A DNA stretch of 64,000 nt, taken from Azorinus chamasolen (taxonomy: Eukaryota; Mollusca; Bivalvia; Cardiida; Solecurtidae). Under the pieces are notes generated by a model that had not been told where the DNA came from, did not search any database, and worked only from the letters and a program-made list of their open reading frames with translations. The translations under genes and the position numbers were made by a program. Positions 14,801-22,957 of this stretch are shown in pieces. The stretch is from positions 22,813,315 through 22,877,314 of the forward strand of contig OY755242.1 in NCBI GenBank assembly GCA_963576725.1, written 5' to 3'. Each line of letters opens with the position of its first letter. Within the stretch, counting starts at the first letter, position 1.

Positions 14801-17800
14801 TTGATCTCTGTGCAAAGGGGAGTAACTCTTATATACATGTATACATGTACGGCAAGTGATAAATTACATGTACAATTACGGACTTTTGAAACAGGTTTGA
14901 CTCTATGTGTTCGTGAAAAACAGTTCACTCATTTTGACTACTGAATACCGGCTTATCCCAAGCCGCGTTTAACAGATCAACACGTATACACAAACTTGTC
15001 AATTTGTTTTCACACGTTTATCATCCTATTCCAAGAACCTTTAGCCTCATAATGGACAACTCGTGATAACCATTTCATTTGCAGACAGTTTCGATCCAAA
15101 TAAGACCCCGAGGTTATCAAAGTGTAGTAACTTTGTGGCTTACATTTCCACCATTTCATCAGTAGACCGGTGTGTCACGCTGTGCCATGCATCAAAGATT
15201 TGGGTAAAGTTCTCAAAACAATTACAAATTTGAATACTGGTAAATACAGGCCTGAACAAATTCTATAAAAGCCCTAGACTTTGTTCACAATTATCGATTG
15301 ATAACCCCTAAATTGCCGACGGCAGTTACATACAGAAATTTATTCTTTGCCCTTTTTACAGCATTCGGCAGCGTTTTATACGGTTCTATTTCCGTTATGT
15401 TAATTTAGCGAGATGGACGCCGTAGCGAAATCATCATGACGCGAATTAATACAAAATCACATTTACGCGAAATAATCATGACGCGAATATAACCTGTTTT
15501 ACAGTAAAGTTAAGCAAAAATACAATCTGAACATCAAGCATTTTGAAACCCAATGAGATGCCACTTTCTCAAATCTGGCTCTAAAAATGCAATTTGAACA
15601 AAAAACAAGAGTACCGCATACGGTACATAATACGCCCACTTGCAAACTTTCTCTGATTCAACATGCCTTATAAGTGTTGACATTTTCTAATCTGTGCTTC
15701 AGATCTTGATTTCCATATTAAGGTGATACTATTTTTTAAAAAAATGAAGTGAATATCTTATTAAATAAAAAAGTTACAGCTAATCCTCATTTTTGCAGAT
15801 TTTTGTAAAGTGCAATGGCCATAACTCTGTAAAGACAAACTGAATGAATCTCAAAATAAACTCAGCTTCAATTTTTGTTGCTTAAAACATTTGTGTTAAG
15901 TTTCATTTATATCATTTTAATAGTTTTCCAAGAAAACAACAGACAAACTAAAAGTTGACCAACAAACAAAGCAACGAACACACAAAGTTCAAGGACCATA
16001 ACTTTAGAATAAAATGACATATCAAAACCCCCACAATATATGTGAAAATTCACACTAAGGTTTAACCATATAAAAAAATTGAAGTAAATATCATTTCAAA
16101 TGAAAAAGTTATGGCCATCCTCATATTTGCATAGATTTGCATTATTTTTTTTTAAACGCAAGGGCCATAACTCCAAAACAACAAATCAAATGATCCTCAG
16201 AATCGACTTAGCTTCAGGTCTTGATGCATTAAACATGTGTATGAAGTTTCATTAATATCTGTCGGACAGTTTTGCCAGAAAACAGCGTACAAACTATTTG
16301 CATATATTTGCATTTTTTTTTAAGTTAAAGGGCAATAACTCCGAAACGAAAAATCAAACAAACCTCAAAATCGACTCAGCATCAGATCTTGATGCCTTAA
16401 ACATTTTTGTGAAGTTGCATTAATATCTCTCAAATAGTTTTCCCAGAAAACAGCGGACAAACTATTTGCATTATTTTTTAAGGACAAGGGCCATAACTCT
16501 GAAACGAAAAATCAAATGATCCTCAGAATCAATTCAGTTTCAGGTCTTGATGCATTAAACATTTGTGTGAAATTTCATTAATATCTCTCAAATAGTTTTC
16601 CCAGAAAACAGCGGACAAACTATTTGCATGTTTTTTAAGGACAAGGGTCATAACTCTGAAATGAAAAATCAAATGAACCTCAGAATCAACTCAGCTTCAG
16701 ATCTTGATGCATTAAACATTTGTGTGAAGTTTCATTAATATCTGTCCCAGAAAACAGCCGACAAACTATTTGCATGTACATGTAAGGACAAGGGCCATAA
16801 CTCTGAAATGAAAAATCAAATGAACCTCAGAATCAACTCAGCTTCAGATCTTGATGCATTAAACATTTGTGTGAAGTTTCATTAATATCTCTCAAATAGT
16901 TTTCCCAGAAAACAGCGGACAGACTATTTGCATGTATTTGCATTATTTTTTAAGTAAAAGGGCCATAACTCCGAAACAACAAATCAAATGAACCTCAGAA
17001 TCGACTCAGCTTCAGACCTTGCTGCATTACATATTTGTGTGAAGTTTCATTAATATCTCTCACATAGTTTCCCCAGAAAACAGTGGACAAACTATTTGCA
17101 TATTTTTTAAGGACAAGGGCCATAACTCTAAAACGACAAATCAAATGAACCTCAAATTCAAATCAGCTTCAGATCTTGATGCATTAAACATTTGTGTGAA
17201 GTTTCATTAATATCTCTCAAATAGTTTTCCCAGAAAACAGCGGACAAACCATTTTCTTGTATTTGCATTATTTTTTAAGTAAAAGGGCCATAACTCCGAA
17301 ACGACAAATCAAATGAACCTCAGAATTGACTCAGCTTCAGATCTTGATGCATTAAACATTTGTGTGAAGTTTCATTAATATCTCTCAAATAGTTTTCCCA
17401 GAAAACAGCGGACAAACTATTTTCATATTTTTTAAGGACAAGGGCCATAACTCTAAAATGAAAAATCAAATGAACCTCAGAATCAACTCAGCTTCAGATC
17501 TTGATGCATTTAACATTTGTGTGAAGTTTCATTAATATCTGTCAAATAGTTTTCCCAGAAAACAGCGGACAAACAAAATGTTGACGGACGGACGAACAAA
17601 CGGACGGACAGGGCCACAATATACGACCACCTTTATTAGATGGGCGTATAACTAGAAAATTGTGTCTCTAAGACACAGCGATGCCCCTGTGGTGGTTCTT
17701 GCCTAGCTGCACGTAAAATTCCTAAGTCATTTGACCTTGACCTTGAACTTGCGGGCAGCATGGGCTGGGGGCGTAATGAAAGTATGGATGGTGTTTAATG

Positions 17801-19168
17801 TGTATATGCAATTCCATGCCAATAGCTATAGTGGTTAGTGAGATATAAGACGATGAAAAAACTGACATGAACTGCATGTACAATTCCCAAATCATTCGAC
17901 CTTGACCTTTCGCTTGTGGGTAGCATGGGCTGGATGCATAATGAAAGAATGGATGGTGTTTAATGTGTATATGCAATTCCATGACAATAGCAATAGCGGT
18001 CAGTGAGATATAAGACATTGAAAAAACTGTGACAACCAACTGTACACAAAAGTGTGATACTATTGTCAACGGGGGCATAAAAAAATTGACTCCTGATTAG
18101 ATGCAAAATAAGTTAACTTCAAGCAGAAGAAACAAAATTGAAAGAAATATCTAAAAATGTTTTTAGAGCAGATGACACCTGCTTAACCATTACTCCAGAA
18201 GTATGCCTTTCTACACCTTTGCAAACAGAGCAGACCCAGATCAGACAGCTCCTATAGGAGCCATCTGATCAGTGTCTTCTCTGTTGCTTATGGAATGATA
18301 TAGATCTGATTCTACAGTTTCTGCCATGGCCAACAATTCCTATATAACACATCCATCTTATCAATATTCATGACGCCATTATTTTTTTTACAAAAATATT
18401 CATGAAGGAAAGGATTGACCTTTCCTTAAGTAAGAAACTTCATGGAATATTTATTAGCTGAATTTTTATATTGGCATATGTATGCAGGACTGTTTGGTAT
18501 TGTAAGAAGCTATAGAGACTGATCTATGATAATTTCATAAGTATACAGAGCAGATCCTGATTAGATGGCTTCCATAGGAGATGTCTGATCTTGATCTACT
18601 CTGTTTGCAAAGGCATACAAGAGAATTAATGATAATCTAGGCAAACAGTTTTGATCCATCAAGTTTCTTCACTATTGAAACTGGTTGCATTTTCGAAAAC
18701 AAATAGAGGAACAATTATTTTTTAGAATTGCTGCAGAGACAATCACTTGGTGTCCAAAGTGTTAACCCATTCCCTCACAGGCTATTTTTAGATCCAACCT
18801 CTTTGAATAAATCTACCAAAAAGGAGCATTAACTAGAGAAAAGGAAAGTTTTAGAATTTTGTAGTTCTGAAACCATTGTGATAAATAGAGCATTTGCTCC
18901 TTAGGAGCAAATGCTCTATTTATCACAGTGGTTTCAAAAAGTGATGCGTAGAAAGGCGTATTTATGGAGGAAAGGGTTAATTTATATATACATGTAAATA
19001 CCTTGTATGCCACCAGGGAGACACCAACACCTGCAGCTACTGTGGCAAGGTAGGACTTTGACCATCTCTGGTATGTCTGTCCGTGTTTGCACCTGGATGA
19101 GTGCTGTGATGAGGCTGAATTATGCCCCTTATCCCTCTGACAGAATACTCCAACACAGCATCTTGATC
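2795..19168 (-). CDS. AIFM1: Apoptosis-inducing factor 1, mitochondrial (partial gene, ten exons)
   Basis: AIFM1 is a FAD-dependent NADH oxidoreductase of the mitochondrial intermembrane space. It supports respiratory-complex biogenesis (via CHCHD4 in vertebrates) and can move to the nucleus in cell death. Ten exons on the minus strand join in frame with GT/AG borders and agreeing phases. In order they encode a basic N-terminus with a membrane-anchor helix (ATVAAGVGVSLVAY), a Glu/Lys-rich linker, the FAD-binding Rossmann loop (ILIGGGTA), the YYRPILSKEFFF segment, a KCLIATG segment, a second Rossmann loop for NADH (VIGGGFLGSEL), and LPDYLSDW. This corresponds roughly to human residues 45-340. 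The rest of the NADH domain and the C-terminal domain lie beyond position 1. The first coding exon is not securely found. Introns are unusually rich in MITEs. Paralogues such as AIFM3 fit less well because the N-terminal anchor and linker order match AIFM1. Confidence 0.92.
3348..3636. mobile_element. TTAACCCTTTCCCTC-type MITE (degenerate, compound)
   Basis: It starts TTAACCCTTTCCCTCATATAAAC and contains the hairpin GACGGCTCCTAGAGGAGCCGTC near 3408-3433. The right end is eroded (AATGGGTTA). Confidence 0.7.
3690..3734 (-). CDS. AIFM1: AIFM1 micro-exon (45 bp)
   Basis: The acceptor is TTTCAG and the donor GTAACT. It encodes KENGTKVYQVYPET, matching the ALGTEVIQLFPEKG strand of AIF. Both ends are phase 1, so the 45-bp exon could be skipped without a frame change. 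Confidence 0.9.
4029..4238. mobile_element. TTAA MITE, CTTTCGCTGCC family
   Basis: It runs from TTAACTCTTTCGCTGCCA to TGGCAGCGAAAGGGTTAA and carries an internal hairpin built on GACGCCGAG/CTCGGCGTC. This is a TTAA-bounded, piggyBac-like non-autonomous element. Confidence 0.85.
4333..4537. mobile_element. TTAA MITE, CTTTCGCTGCC family (reverse copy)
   Basis: This is an inverted relative of the 4029-4238 copy 95 bp away. The right end is degenerate (GGCAGTGAAAGAGTTC). About half of the hairpin is lost. Confidence 0.75.
4877..4985 (-). CDS. AIFM1: AIFM1 exon: NADH-binding Rossmann motif
   Basis: The acceptor is TCTGCAG and the donor GTAACA. It encodes YEDSVRVIELAEKSDSVAV and then IGGGFLGSELAIGLAHR, with the second GxGxxG dinucleotide loop. 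It ends in phase 1. Confidence 0.95.
5317..5602. mobile_element. TTAA MITE, CTCCATGAATATTCATG family (degenerate)
   Basis: TTAACCCTTTCCTCCATGAATATTCATG starts the element. A hairpin remnant (GCAGACCCTATAGGAGCTGTCTGATC) and an AAAAGGGTCAA right end are present. The flanking interval 5170-6057 holds further fragments of the same hairpins, including a duplicated 56-bp block near 5770 and 5829. Confidence 0.6.
6058..6307. mobile_element. TTAA MITE, CTTCGCTTGCT family, copy 1
   Basis: A 250-bp element runs from TTAACCCTTCGCTTGCT to AGCAAGCGAAGGGTTAA with a hairpin around CTCCTGCAGGAG. It is almost identical to copies at 6956, 45917 and 58083, which suggests recent activity. Confidence 0.92.
6855..6931 (-). 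CDS. AIFM1: AIFM1 exon between FAD and NADH motifs
   Basis: The acceptor is TTCCCAG and the donor GTATGT. The translation GGKPKNLEVFETASQDVKDR continues TMLFRN, matching GGTPRSL...VKSRTTLFRK of AIF. It starts by completing a phase-1 glycine codon and ends in phase 0. A TTAA MITE lies 24 bp upstream of it in the intron. Confidence 0.92.
6956..7205. mobile_element. TTAA MITE, CTTCGCTTGCT family, copy 2
   Basis: This copy is in the same orientation as copy 1, differs from it by few bases and has intact TTAA termini. It lies 24 bp from an AIFM1 exon, inside the upstream intron. Confidence 0.92.
7213..7440. mobile_element. TTAA MITE, AACCATTGTGATAAATAG family
   Basis: It begins TTAACTCTTTCCC and contains arms of the GATAAATAGAGCATTTGCTCC hairpin, then GGTTGGACCTAAAAATAGCC. 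The right TTAA is lost. Confidence 0.7.
8205..8289 (-). CDS. AIFM1: AIFM1 exon: KCLIATG motif
   Basis: The acceptor follows a long pyrimidine tract (TTTTTTTGCAG) and the donor is GTAGGT. The 28 codons include VTLDDGRKIGYDKCLIAT, nearly identical in pattern to the NDGSQITYEKCLIATGG region of AIF. It ends in phase 1. Confidence 0.95.
8527..8776. mobile_element. TTAA MITE, CCCTCATATAAAC family
   Basis: A 250-bp element runs from TTAACCCTTTCCCTCATATAAAC to ACAGGGAAAGGGTTAA with a hairpin around CTCCTAGAGGAG. A full copy in reverse is at 38111-38360. Confidence 0.9.
8903..9113. mobile_element. TA-flanked palindromic MITE (CAGTAAAACC family)
   Basis: The ends are (TA)CGGTAAAACC...GGTTGTACTG(TA). 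The core is a long near-perfect hairpin from GCAGGTGG and CTTAATGCAG through AAAGCTCCTCTAGGAGCTTT. It is probably a Tc1/mariner- or pogo-type non-autonomous element. Confidence 0.8.
9300..9387 (-). CDS. AIFM1: AIFM1 exon: segment before the KCLIATG motif
   Basis: The acceptor is TTTCAG and the donor GTAAGT. With the two bases carried over it reads SVYQMEGLYMEPKKLPFLEN and then GGLGLLSGKE, which aligns with the SIYFQ...ENGGVAVLTGKK stretch of AIF. It ends in phase 0. Confidence 0.9.
9453..9550. mobile_element. Core hairpin of a CAGTAAAACC-family MITE
   Basis: Arms GGCTACTTAATGCAGGGTG and CACCCAGCATTAAGCTGCC enclose AGCTTTTAGAGGAGCTTTC. The outer terminal repeats are absent. Confidence 0.7.
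9609..9843. mobile_element. TTAA MITE, CTTTACTCCATG family
   Basis: It runs from TTAACCCTTTACTCCATG to CATGGAGTAAAGGGTTAA. The hairpin core is partly deleted. Confidence 0.85.
9977..10184. mobile_element. TA-flanked palindromic MITE, intact copy
   Basis: TA flanks CAGTAAAACCTCTCTATAAC and its inverted counterpart. The inner arms form an almost perfect hairpin of more than 50 bp per arm closing on GCTCCTATAGGAGC. Confidence 0.9.
10399..10529 (-). CDS. AIFM1: AIFM1 exon: FAD domain continuation
   Basis: The acceptor is TTGCCAG and the donor GTATGT. The translation VLMITNEKHSPYYRPILSKE corresponds to the [20 protein letters not shown] region of AIF. The exon ends in phase 2. Confidence 0.92.
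11308..11556. mobile_element. TTAA MITE, CTTTACTCCAT family, intact
   Basis: It runs from TTAACCCTTTACTCCAT to GGGTAAAGGGTTAA with hairpin arms CAGATAGCTCCTATAAGAGT. It ends 31 bp from AIFM1 exon 11587-11705, on the donor side. Confidence 0.88.
11587..11705 (-). CDS. AIFM1: AIFM1 exon: FAD-binding Rossmann motif
   Basis: The acceptor is TTACAG and the donor GTAGGT. The translation contains PAHVPYILIGGGTASLEAFK, matching the start of the AIF oxidoreductase core with the GxGxxG-type dinucleotide loop (GGGTA). The exon ends in phase 0. Confidence 0.93.
12263..12472. mobile_element. TA-flanked palindromic MITE (degenerate)
   Basis: TACAGCAAAACCTCTCCTAC opens it and GGTTTCACTGTA closes it. The hairpin core is shortened. 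Confidence 0.7.
13186..13412. mobile_element. TTAA MITE, AACCATTGTGATAAATAG family
   Basis: CAACCCTTTCCTCCATAAATACG starts it and GATAATGGGTTAA ends it. The hairpin around GCTCCTATGGAGC is intact. Confidence 0.82.
13566..13704 (-). CDS. AIFM1: AIFM1 exon: acidic/lysine-rich linker
   Basis: The exon begins in phase 0 after CTGCAG and ends in phase 1 before GTTTACC. It encodes LLTRPDVLLASEEE followed by a Glu/Lys/Asp/Asn-rich low-complexity linker ending KEEKEEK. AIFM1 has a comparable charged linker between anchor and FAD domain. The donor is weak, but the phase agrees exactly with the next exon. Confidence 0.8.
13977..14250. mobile_element. Palindromic MITE with GAACTTCGATATCTCGAA ends
   Basis: The right end GATATCGAAGTTCAACTGTA and hairpin arms CTAAAGTAATGCTGAAAGC match the element at 31523-31841. 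Confidence 0.7.
14283..14448. mobile_element. TA-flanked palindromic MITE with half the hairpin deleted
   Basis: Outer ends (TACAGTGCAACCTCTCTATAAC and its inverse) are present, but only the right hairpin arm remains (GGGAGCGTTCTGTTTTAC). Confidence 0.75.
14488..15504. mobile_element. 1.0-kb non-autonomous DNA transposon with TA target site
   Basis: Terminal inverted repeats begin CTGTAAAACAGGTT at both ends, with TA flanking at 14486-14487 and 15505-15506. CG-containing subterminal motifs (TTCGCG, GACGCGAAT) repeat near each end. No long reading frame is present inside. A Tc1/mariner-like mode is inferred from the TA flanks. Confidence 0.75.
15604..17650. repeat. Tandem-array element: about ten units of 150-170 bp
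   Basis: The repeat unit contains GGGCCATAACTC, CAGCTTCAGATCTTGATGCA and GTTTTCCCAGAAAACAG. Units recur from about 15800 to 17575. The array is closed by ATACGCCCA at the left and TGGGCGTAT at the right, plus a small hairpin (TACCGCATACGGTA) near the left end. A GGACGGACGGAC tail precedes the right end. No coding frame. Confidence 0.85.
17655..18075. repeat. Second array element: two units of about 166 bp with GGGGGCATAA end
   Basis: The left end holds a hairpin (TGTCTCTAAGACA) and GATGCCCC. Two copies of a unit with TTTGACCTTGACCTT and ATGGATGGTGTTTAATGTG follow. The right end is GGGGGCATAAAA. An open frame on the minus strand merely translates the duplication. Confidence 0.8.
18183..18417. 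mobile_element. TTAA-type MITE, CTCCAGAAGTATG variant (degenerate)
   Basis: TTAACCATTACTCC starts it and the hairpin is CAGACAGCTCCTATAGGAGCC. The right end is eroded. Another related fragment occupies 18420-18630. Confidence 0.65.
18762..18980. mobile_element. TTAA MITE, AACCATTGTGATAAATAG family, intact
   Basis: It runs from TTAACCCATTCCCTCA to TGGAGGAAAGGGTTAA with a hairpin around GCTCCTTAGGAGC. It ends 22 bp from an AIFM1 exon, on the donor side. Confidence 0.88.
19002..19168 (-). CDS. AIFM1: AIFM1 exon: presequence tail and membrane anchor
   Basis: The acceptor is CTGCAG ending at 19169 and the donor is GTATTT at 19001. The exon begins in phase 1 (two bases complete a codon) and ends in phase 0. 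It encodes a Cys/Arg/Ser/His-rich segment, then WSKSYLATVAAGVGVSLVAYK, which matches the single inner-membrane helix of AIF in position and character. Confidence 0.85.
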
Positions 19169-19169
19169 C

Positions 19170-20460
19170 TGCAGCAATTTTAATATTCAAACTTTATTCA
19201 TTCAACATCAAATATGGGAAAAAAGTTATACAGCAGCTACAGCTTGTAAAAATCAATCTCAATGCACAGTATATTGTACAAAAAATATAACTTGTTTTCA
19301 TTCAGAATGTAATACATCTATACAGCACAGGTGCCCTTCACATGCTATGTGAGTGATGATTTCTTTGATAAATGAGACACATTTTATGGAAATCGGTGGT
19401 CAAATAAGCTTTCAAGGACCATCACAGTGAATGACCCCATCGGTATTTTAGCAGATTTTGGCCGAGGTTGAATACTTTTTACTTATTACATGTATATAGA
19501 GCAGAATTTTTTTTTATTTTTTTTTGGTTGGGTCAGAAAACTACCTTTTGGTGTGTTTTAGATACTTATGACAAGTGATTAAAAAAATAATGTATTTGTG
19601 ATGGACTTGTTGTTTTTGAGACATAGCATGCGAAGGGCACCTGTGCTATACAGTGTCAAGTTCTCTATTTGGTCTCAAAATCACCAACAAAAGGCATAAT
19701 AGGCTCCGAGAAGGAATTTGAGTAGACAGAAAGCTGCATAGACGACTCATATGCTTGCATTGAGTGAACATTTATGAGACACTGATTAAAGTATAGCTAG
19801 ATTCACAATGGTTTCAAATTACAAATTTCTAAATTTTTTATTTTTTCTAGTTAATGCTGCTTTTTGGTAGATTTATTCACGAAATGCAAACAATACTTTT
19901 AGCTAATAGACTTGATTTTGATTAGAAATGTGTAGTCTGCTTCAGAAATTGGATCATTCTTTTTAATTCTGTCATACTAACTGGTCTCAAAATTAAAAAT
20001 CCCGGCGATTTTCTGGATTTCTAGAGCCCTGGTACACGTGTATTTCACACGATCCATTTACAATTTCTGGCAATTTATACAACCAATTATGACATGAATG
20101 AATGAATTTTAAAAGTATTTAACCTATTACGACTACTATCAAAGAATATGCATGCCGTTACCTGGTGCAAACAAGTCTTACCATTTATCATGTGTAGGTA
20201 ATTTTGACAGTTAATAAACCGATTTAGCAAAAATAAAATAATATTTATTAGAACAATGACAACAGTAAATAATAATGATTTTATAAAGACATTTTGGAAA
20301 ATATAAAATTAGTACAATATAATGGCCTTTGTACTGAAACGTCGGAACAGGTTACTACATAAATCCAATTCACCGAAGCAGTCATTTACCGAAATGTCGA
20401 GCACCTGTGCAAACATGTTTTCTGAGGGCAAGTATAGCTCAAAAGTAAATGAAGGAAAAG
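19170..20460. other. AIFM1 upstream intron, nothing recognisable
   Basis: No coding exon or clear repeat boundary was seen. An 11-bp motif GCACAGGTGCC near 19325 recurs inverted-like near 19638, and a partial TTAA hairpin fragment lies near 19800-19880. Confidence 0.4.
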
Positions 20461-20463
20461 TGT

Positions 20464-20538
20464 AGCTTGGAGCGGGACTCAAATCGAGACCCCTTGCTCA
20501 CAGGGCGAGTGTTCTATCAACTGAGCTATACAAGCCCC
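20464..20538 (-). mobile_element. tRNA-derived SINE head
   Basis: Minus-strand tRNA-like sequence with an A box (TAGCTCAGTTGATAGAACAC) and a degenerate B box (GATTTGAGTCCC). The body 20539-20660 recurs at 21756-21875. It is a SINE promoter, not a functional tRNA gene. Confidence 0.8.
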
Positions 20539-20650
20539 ATACACCAGAACCTCTACACTCCTCCCCCTTCACTTTTTCTGAGCTAGCCTAGCTCTCAGAC
20601 GTGTTTACCACTGCATGGGTCTTCACACACTTCTGACATTAAAGTAACAG

Positions 20651-21082
20651 GCGGAAACAAGATGTGTTTGTGAAACACTATGCCCCCCCACCCCCCACCC
20701 CACGGGCCAACAATTACCTTGACATGTCACCCCCTCAAAATGTGCAGCTTCATAAGATACACATGCATGCCAAATATCAAGTCTCTATCTCTGCTGGTTC
20801 AAAAGTTATGGCCAATGTTAAAGTCGGTGATTTGACCTATATATTTGACCTCTGACCTTGAAGGATGACTTTGATCTTGACCCATCAAAATGTGCGGCTT
20901 TATGATATACATATGCATGCCAAATATGTGCGGCTTTATGAGATACATATCCATGCCAAATATCAAGTTTCTATCTGTACTGGCTCAAAAGTTATGACCA
21001 ATGTTAAAGTTAGTGACAAGCAAACAAACAAACAGACAGGGCAAAAACAATATGCCCTCCAGATCTGATCTGGGGGGCATAA
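20651..21082. repeat. TATGCCCC/GGGGCATA-capped element
   Basis: It starts with ACAAGATGTGTTTGTGAAAC and TATGCCCCCC, contains two to three imperfect units (CAAATATCAAGT, AAAAGTTATG, GACCT stretches), and ends with a CAAACAAACAAACAGACAGG tail and TATGCCCTCC...GGGGGGCATAAAA. Confidence 0.8.
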
Positions 21083-21086
21083 AAAG

Positions 21087-21161
21087 CAGTCTGGAGCGGG
21101 ACTCAAACCGGGACCCCTCGCTTACATGGCGAGTGTTCTGCCAACTGAGCTACCTGGGCTG
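21087..21161 (-). mobile_element. tRNA-derived SINE head, copy 2
   Basis: A box TAGCTCAGTTGGCAGAACAC and B box GGTTTGAGTCCC on the minus strand. It lies next to the left arm of the large inverted repeat. Confidence 0.85.
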
Positions 21162-21241
21162 CTAGTCTCATCAATGAGCTGTAAGACAGCATGCTATTTT
21201 TGTGATGGTTCCCGTCTTACAGTACACAGGCGTTAAAACTG

Positions 21242-21650
21242 ATTAAGGTTAGGACGTTCCTCACACCTAATGACTCCTGTCGGGTTGGATTTTCTTCCAA
21301 AATAAAGACATGCAGTACTGTAGTACCTGAATATGTATTAAATGTATGTACCTTACAAGCAAACTTCCGAAGTCAGTTATTTTTTGGTTGCTTTTTAAGT
21401 TTTAATCCACTTAATCTGTTTCTGTAGCGCTTACAGTAACCACTATATTGCACTTGTGTGTATACACTCGCATCGCGTGACAACAACAGTTTAGGTTGCA
21501 GTGTGGATTTATGAGCATATCTGAGGTCAGTTGTTGTTTGAATTATGTAATTAGCACAAAAGTGCAGATTTACATTGAAAATTAGGTCCAATATGACCAG
21601 ATTGTAAATTAGAAAATTAATGATTTCCACTCCGTATTTGACATATTGCC
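21242..21650. repeat. Left arm of a 0.4-kb inverted repeat
   Basis: The segments GGTTAGGACGTTCCTCA, GTCAGTTATTTTTTGGTTGC, AACCACTATATTGCACTTGT and AATATGACCAGATTGTAA recur in reverse complement at 22014-22440. Together they form a fold-back of about 1.2 kb. Confidence 0.85.
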
Positions 21651-21875
21651 ATGAGACTCTGCCGGGATATCATTAAAACCGAAAGTAGCTCGATGTCACC
21701 ATTTAGAGTACACAAATGTGAACTACCTGGGCTGCTATACAAGATCAACACACCAGAACCATTACACTCATCCCCCTTCACTTTTTCTGGGCTGGCCTAG
21801 CCTGGCTTCAGACAGTGTTTACCACTGCATGGGTCGTCAAACACTTGACACCATTAAAGTAACAGGAGGAAAAGT

Positions 21876-21953
21876 GCAGCCTGGAGCAGGATTTGAACCC
21901 GGGACCCCTCGCTTACAGGGTGAGTGCTCCACAAACTGAGCTACCCTGGCTGC
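21876..21953 (-). mobile_element. tRNA-derived SINE head, copy 3 (in inverted-repeat spacer)
   Basis: Same tRNA-like head as at 21087, with B box GGTTCAAATCC on the minus strand. It occupies the spacer of the inverted repeat together with a SINE body at 21756-21875. Confidence 0.85.
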
Positions 21954-22013
21954 TAGTCTCATCAATGAGCTGTAAGACAGCATGCTAATTTTGTGAGGGT
22001 TGCCGTCTTAGTT

Positions 22014-22440
22014 TTATGGCAATAAGTCAATTACGGGATAGAAATTGTTAATTTTCTAACTTACAATCTGGTCATATTGGACCTAGTTTTTGGACCTAAT
22101 GTAAATCTGCACTTTTGTGGTAATTACATCATTCAAACAACAACTGACCTCAGAAACGCTCATAAATTGCCGTTCCACTAAAGATACAGTCACGCAATGA
22201 GAATGTATACACACAAGTGCAATATAGTGGTTACTGTAAGCGCTACGAGGAAATGCAGATTAAAAGCAACCAAAAAATAACTGACTTTGGAAGATTTCTT
22301 GTCAGGTACATACATTTAATACACATTTATACTACTGCATGTATTTATTTAAGAATTTATGTCGTATTTTGGAAGAAAATCATAGCAGACAAAAATTATC
22401 AGTGTGTACTGAGGAACGTCCTAACCTAAATCAATTTAAC
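22014..22440. repeat. Right arm of the 0.4-kb inverted repeat
   Basis: Reverse-complement partner of 21242-21650 with small indels. A direct duplication, ACCATTTAGAGTACACAAATG, flanks the spacer and the right arm (near 21698 and 22489). Confidence 0.85.
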
Positions 22441-22655
22441 ACCAGTGTACTCTGCCAAGGTACTGTTAAAACCGAAGTAGCTAGATATCACCATTTAGAG
22501 TACACAAATGTGAACTAATTCTATATATACCCGGGCTGCTATACAAGCTCCAGACACCAGAACCACTAGAGCTCTTACAATTAATCTGATGTCATACATG
22601 GAATTACAGATCCCTATTGCAAAATAGTACACTCCACTCTTCATTTGGACCGTAC

Positions 22656-22671
22656 TTGCACATGACTTCAT
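22656..22671 (-). CDS. AIFM1: Possible AIFM1 first coding exon (weak)
   Basis: On the minus strand GCCGCCACATGAAG is a good translation-start context. Five codons (MKSCA) plus one base precede a GT, giving the phase-1 end required by the exon at 19168. The donor (GTACGG) is mediocre and no transcript support is available. The true first exon may lie elsewhere between 19.2 and 23.3 kb. Confidence 0.2.
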
Positions 22672-22957
22672 GTGGCGGCCATTTGCAAAGAAACAGCTTA
22701 TCGAATTACTAAATTATCATGTAGAAAATGCATTTTGTTCTGCATTTTCTTCCTTGTTACTGCGCGGCAAAGATGGATGTTTAGCAAGAGATTTCCTGAA
22801 AAACGATGCAATTAATCGAATCAGTGAAGTAGACATAAGTTCAATCTGTCAAGAAATAAAATCAAATTTCGATTCAAAGCGAGTGACAAAATTTATTGAA
22901 ATGGCCAGTAAATTCAATGATGCAATTATATTTTGTATAGTCCAGACATATCAATAG
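22670..22957 (+). CDS. Unidentified 95-codon open frame
   Basis: The frame MWRPFAKKQLIELLNYHVEN... has balanced composition with charged and helical-looking stretches (SEVDISSICQEIKSNFDS, RVTKFIEMASKFNDAI). It is not an obvious repeat translation. It lies antisense to the presumed AIFM1 first intron in a locally CpG-richer patch (22660-23330). I recognise no family. It could be a small gene, an exon, or chance. Confidence 0.25.
   Translation: MWRPFAKKQLIELLNYHVENAFCSAFSSLLLRGKDGCLARDFLKNDAINRISEVDISSICQEIKSNFDSKRVTKFIEMASKFNDAIIFCIVQTYQ

Noticed and set aside
15604..17650. CRISPR-like array
   Set aside because: Repeats are contiguous degenerate units without unique spacers of constant size, and the genome is eukaryotic. 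The same holds for 58437-58975 and 33594-34135.
17722..18078. 118-codon minus-strand open frame
   Set aside because: It is the translation of a 166-bp duplication in an array element; the repeated peptide halves mirror the DNA repeat.
20464..21953. Functional tRNA genes
   Set aside because: tRNA-like heads recur with SINE bodies and have mismatched stems; they are SINE promoters.
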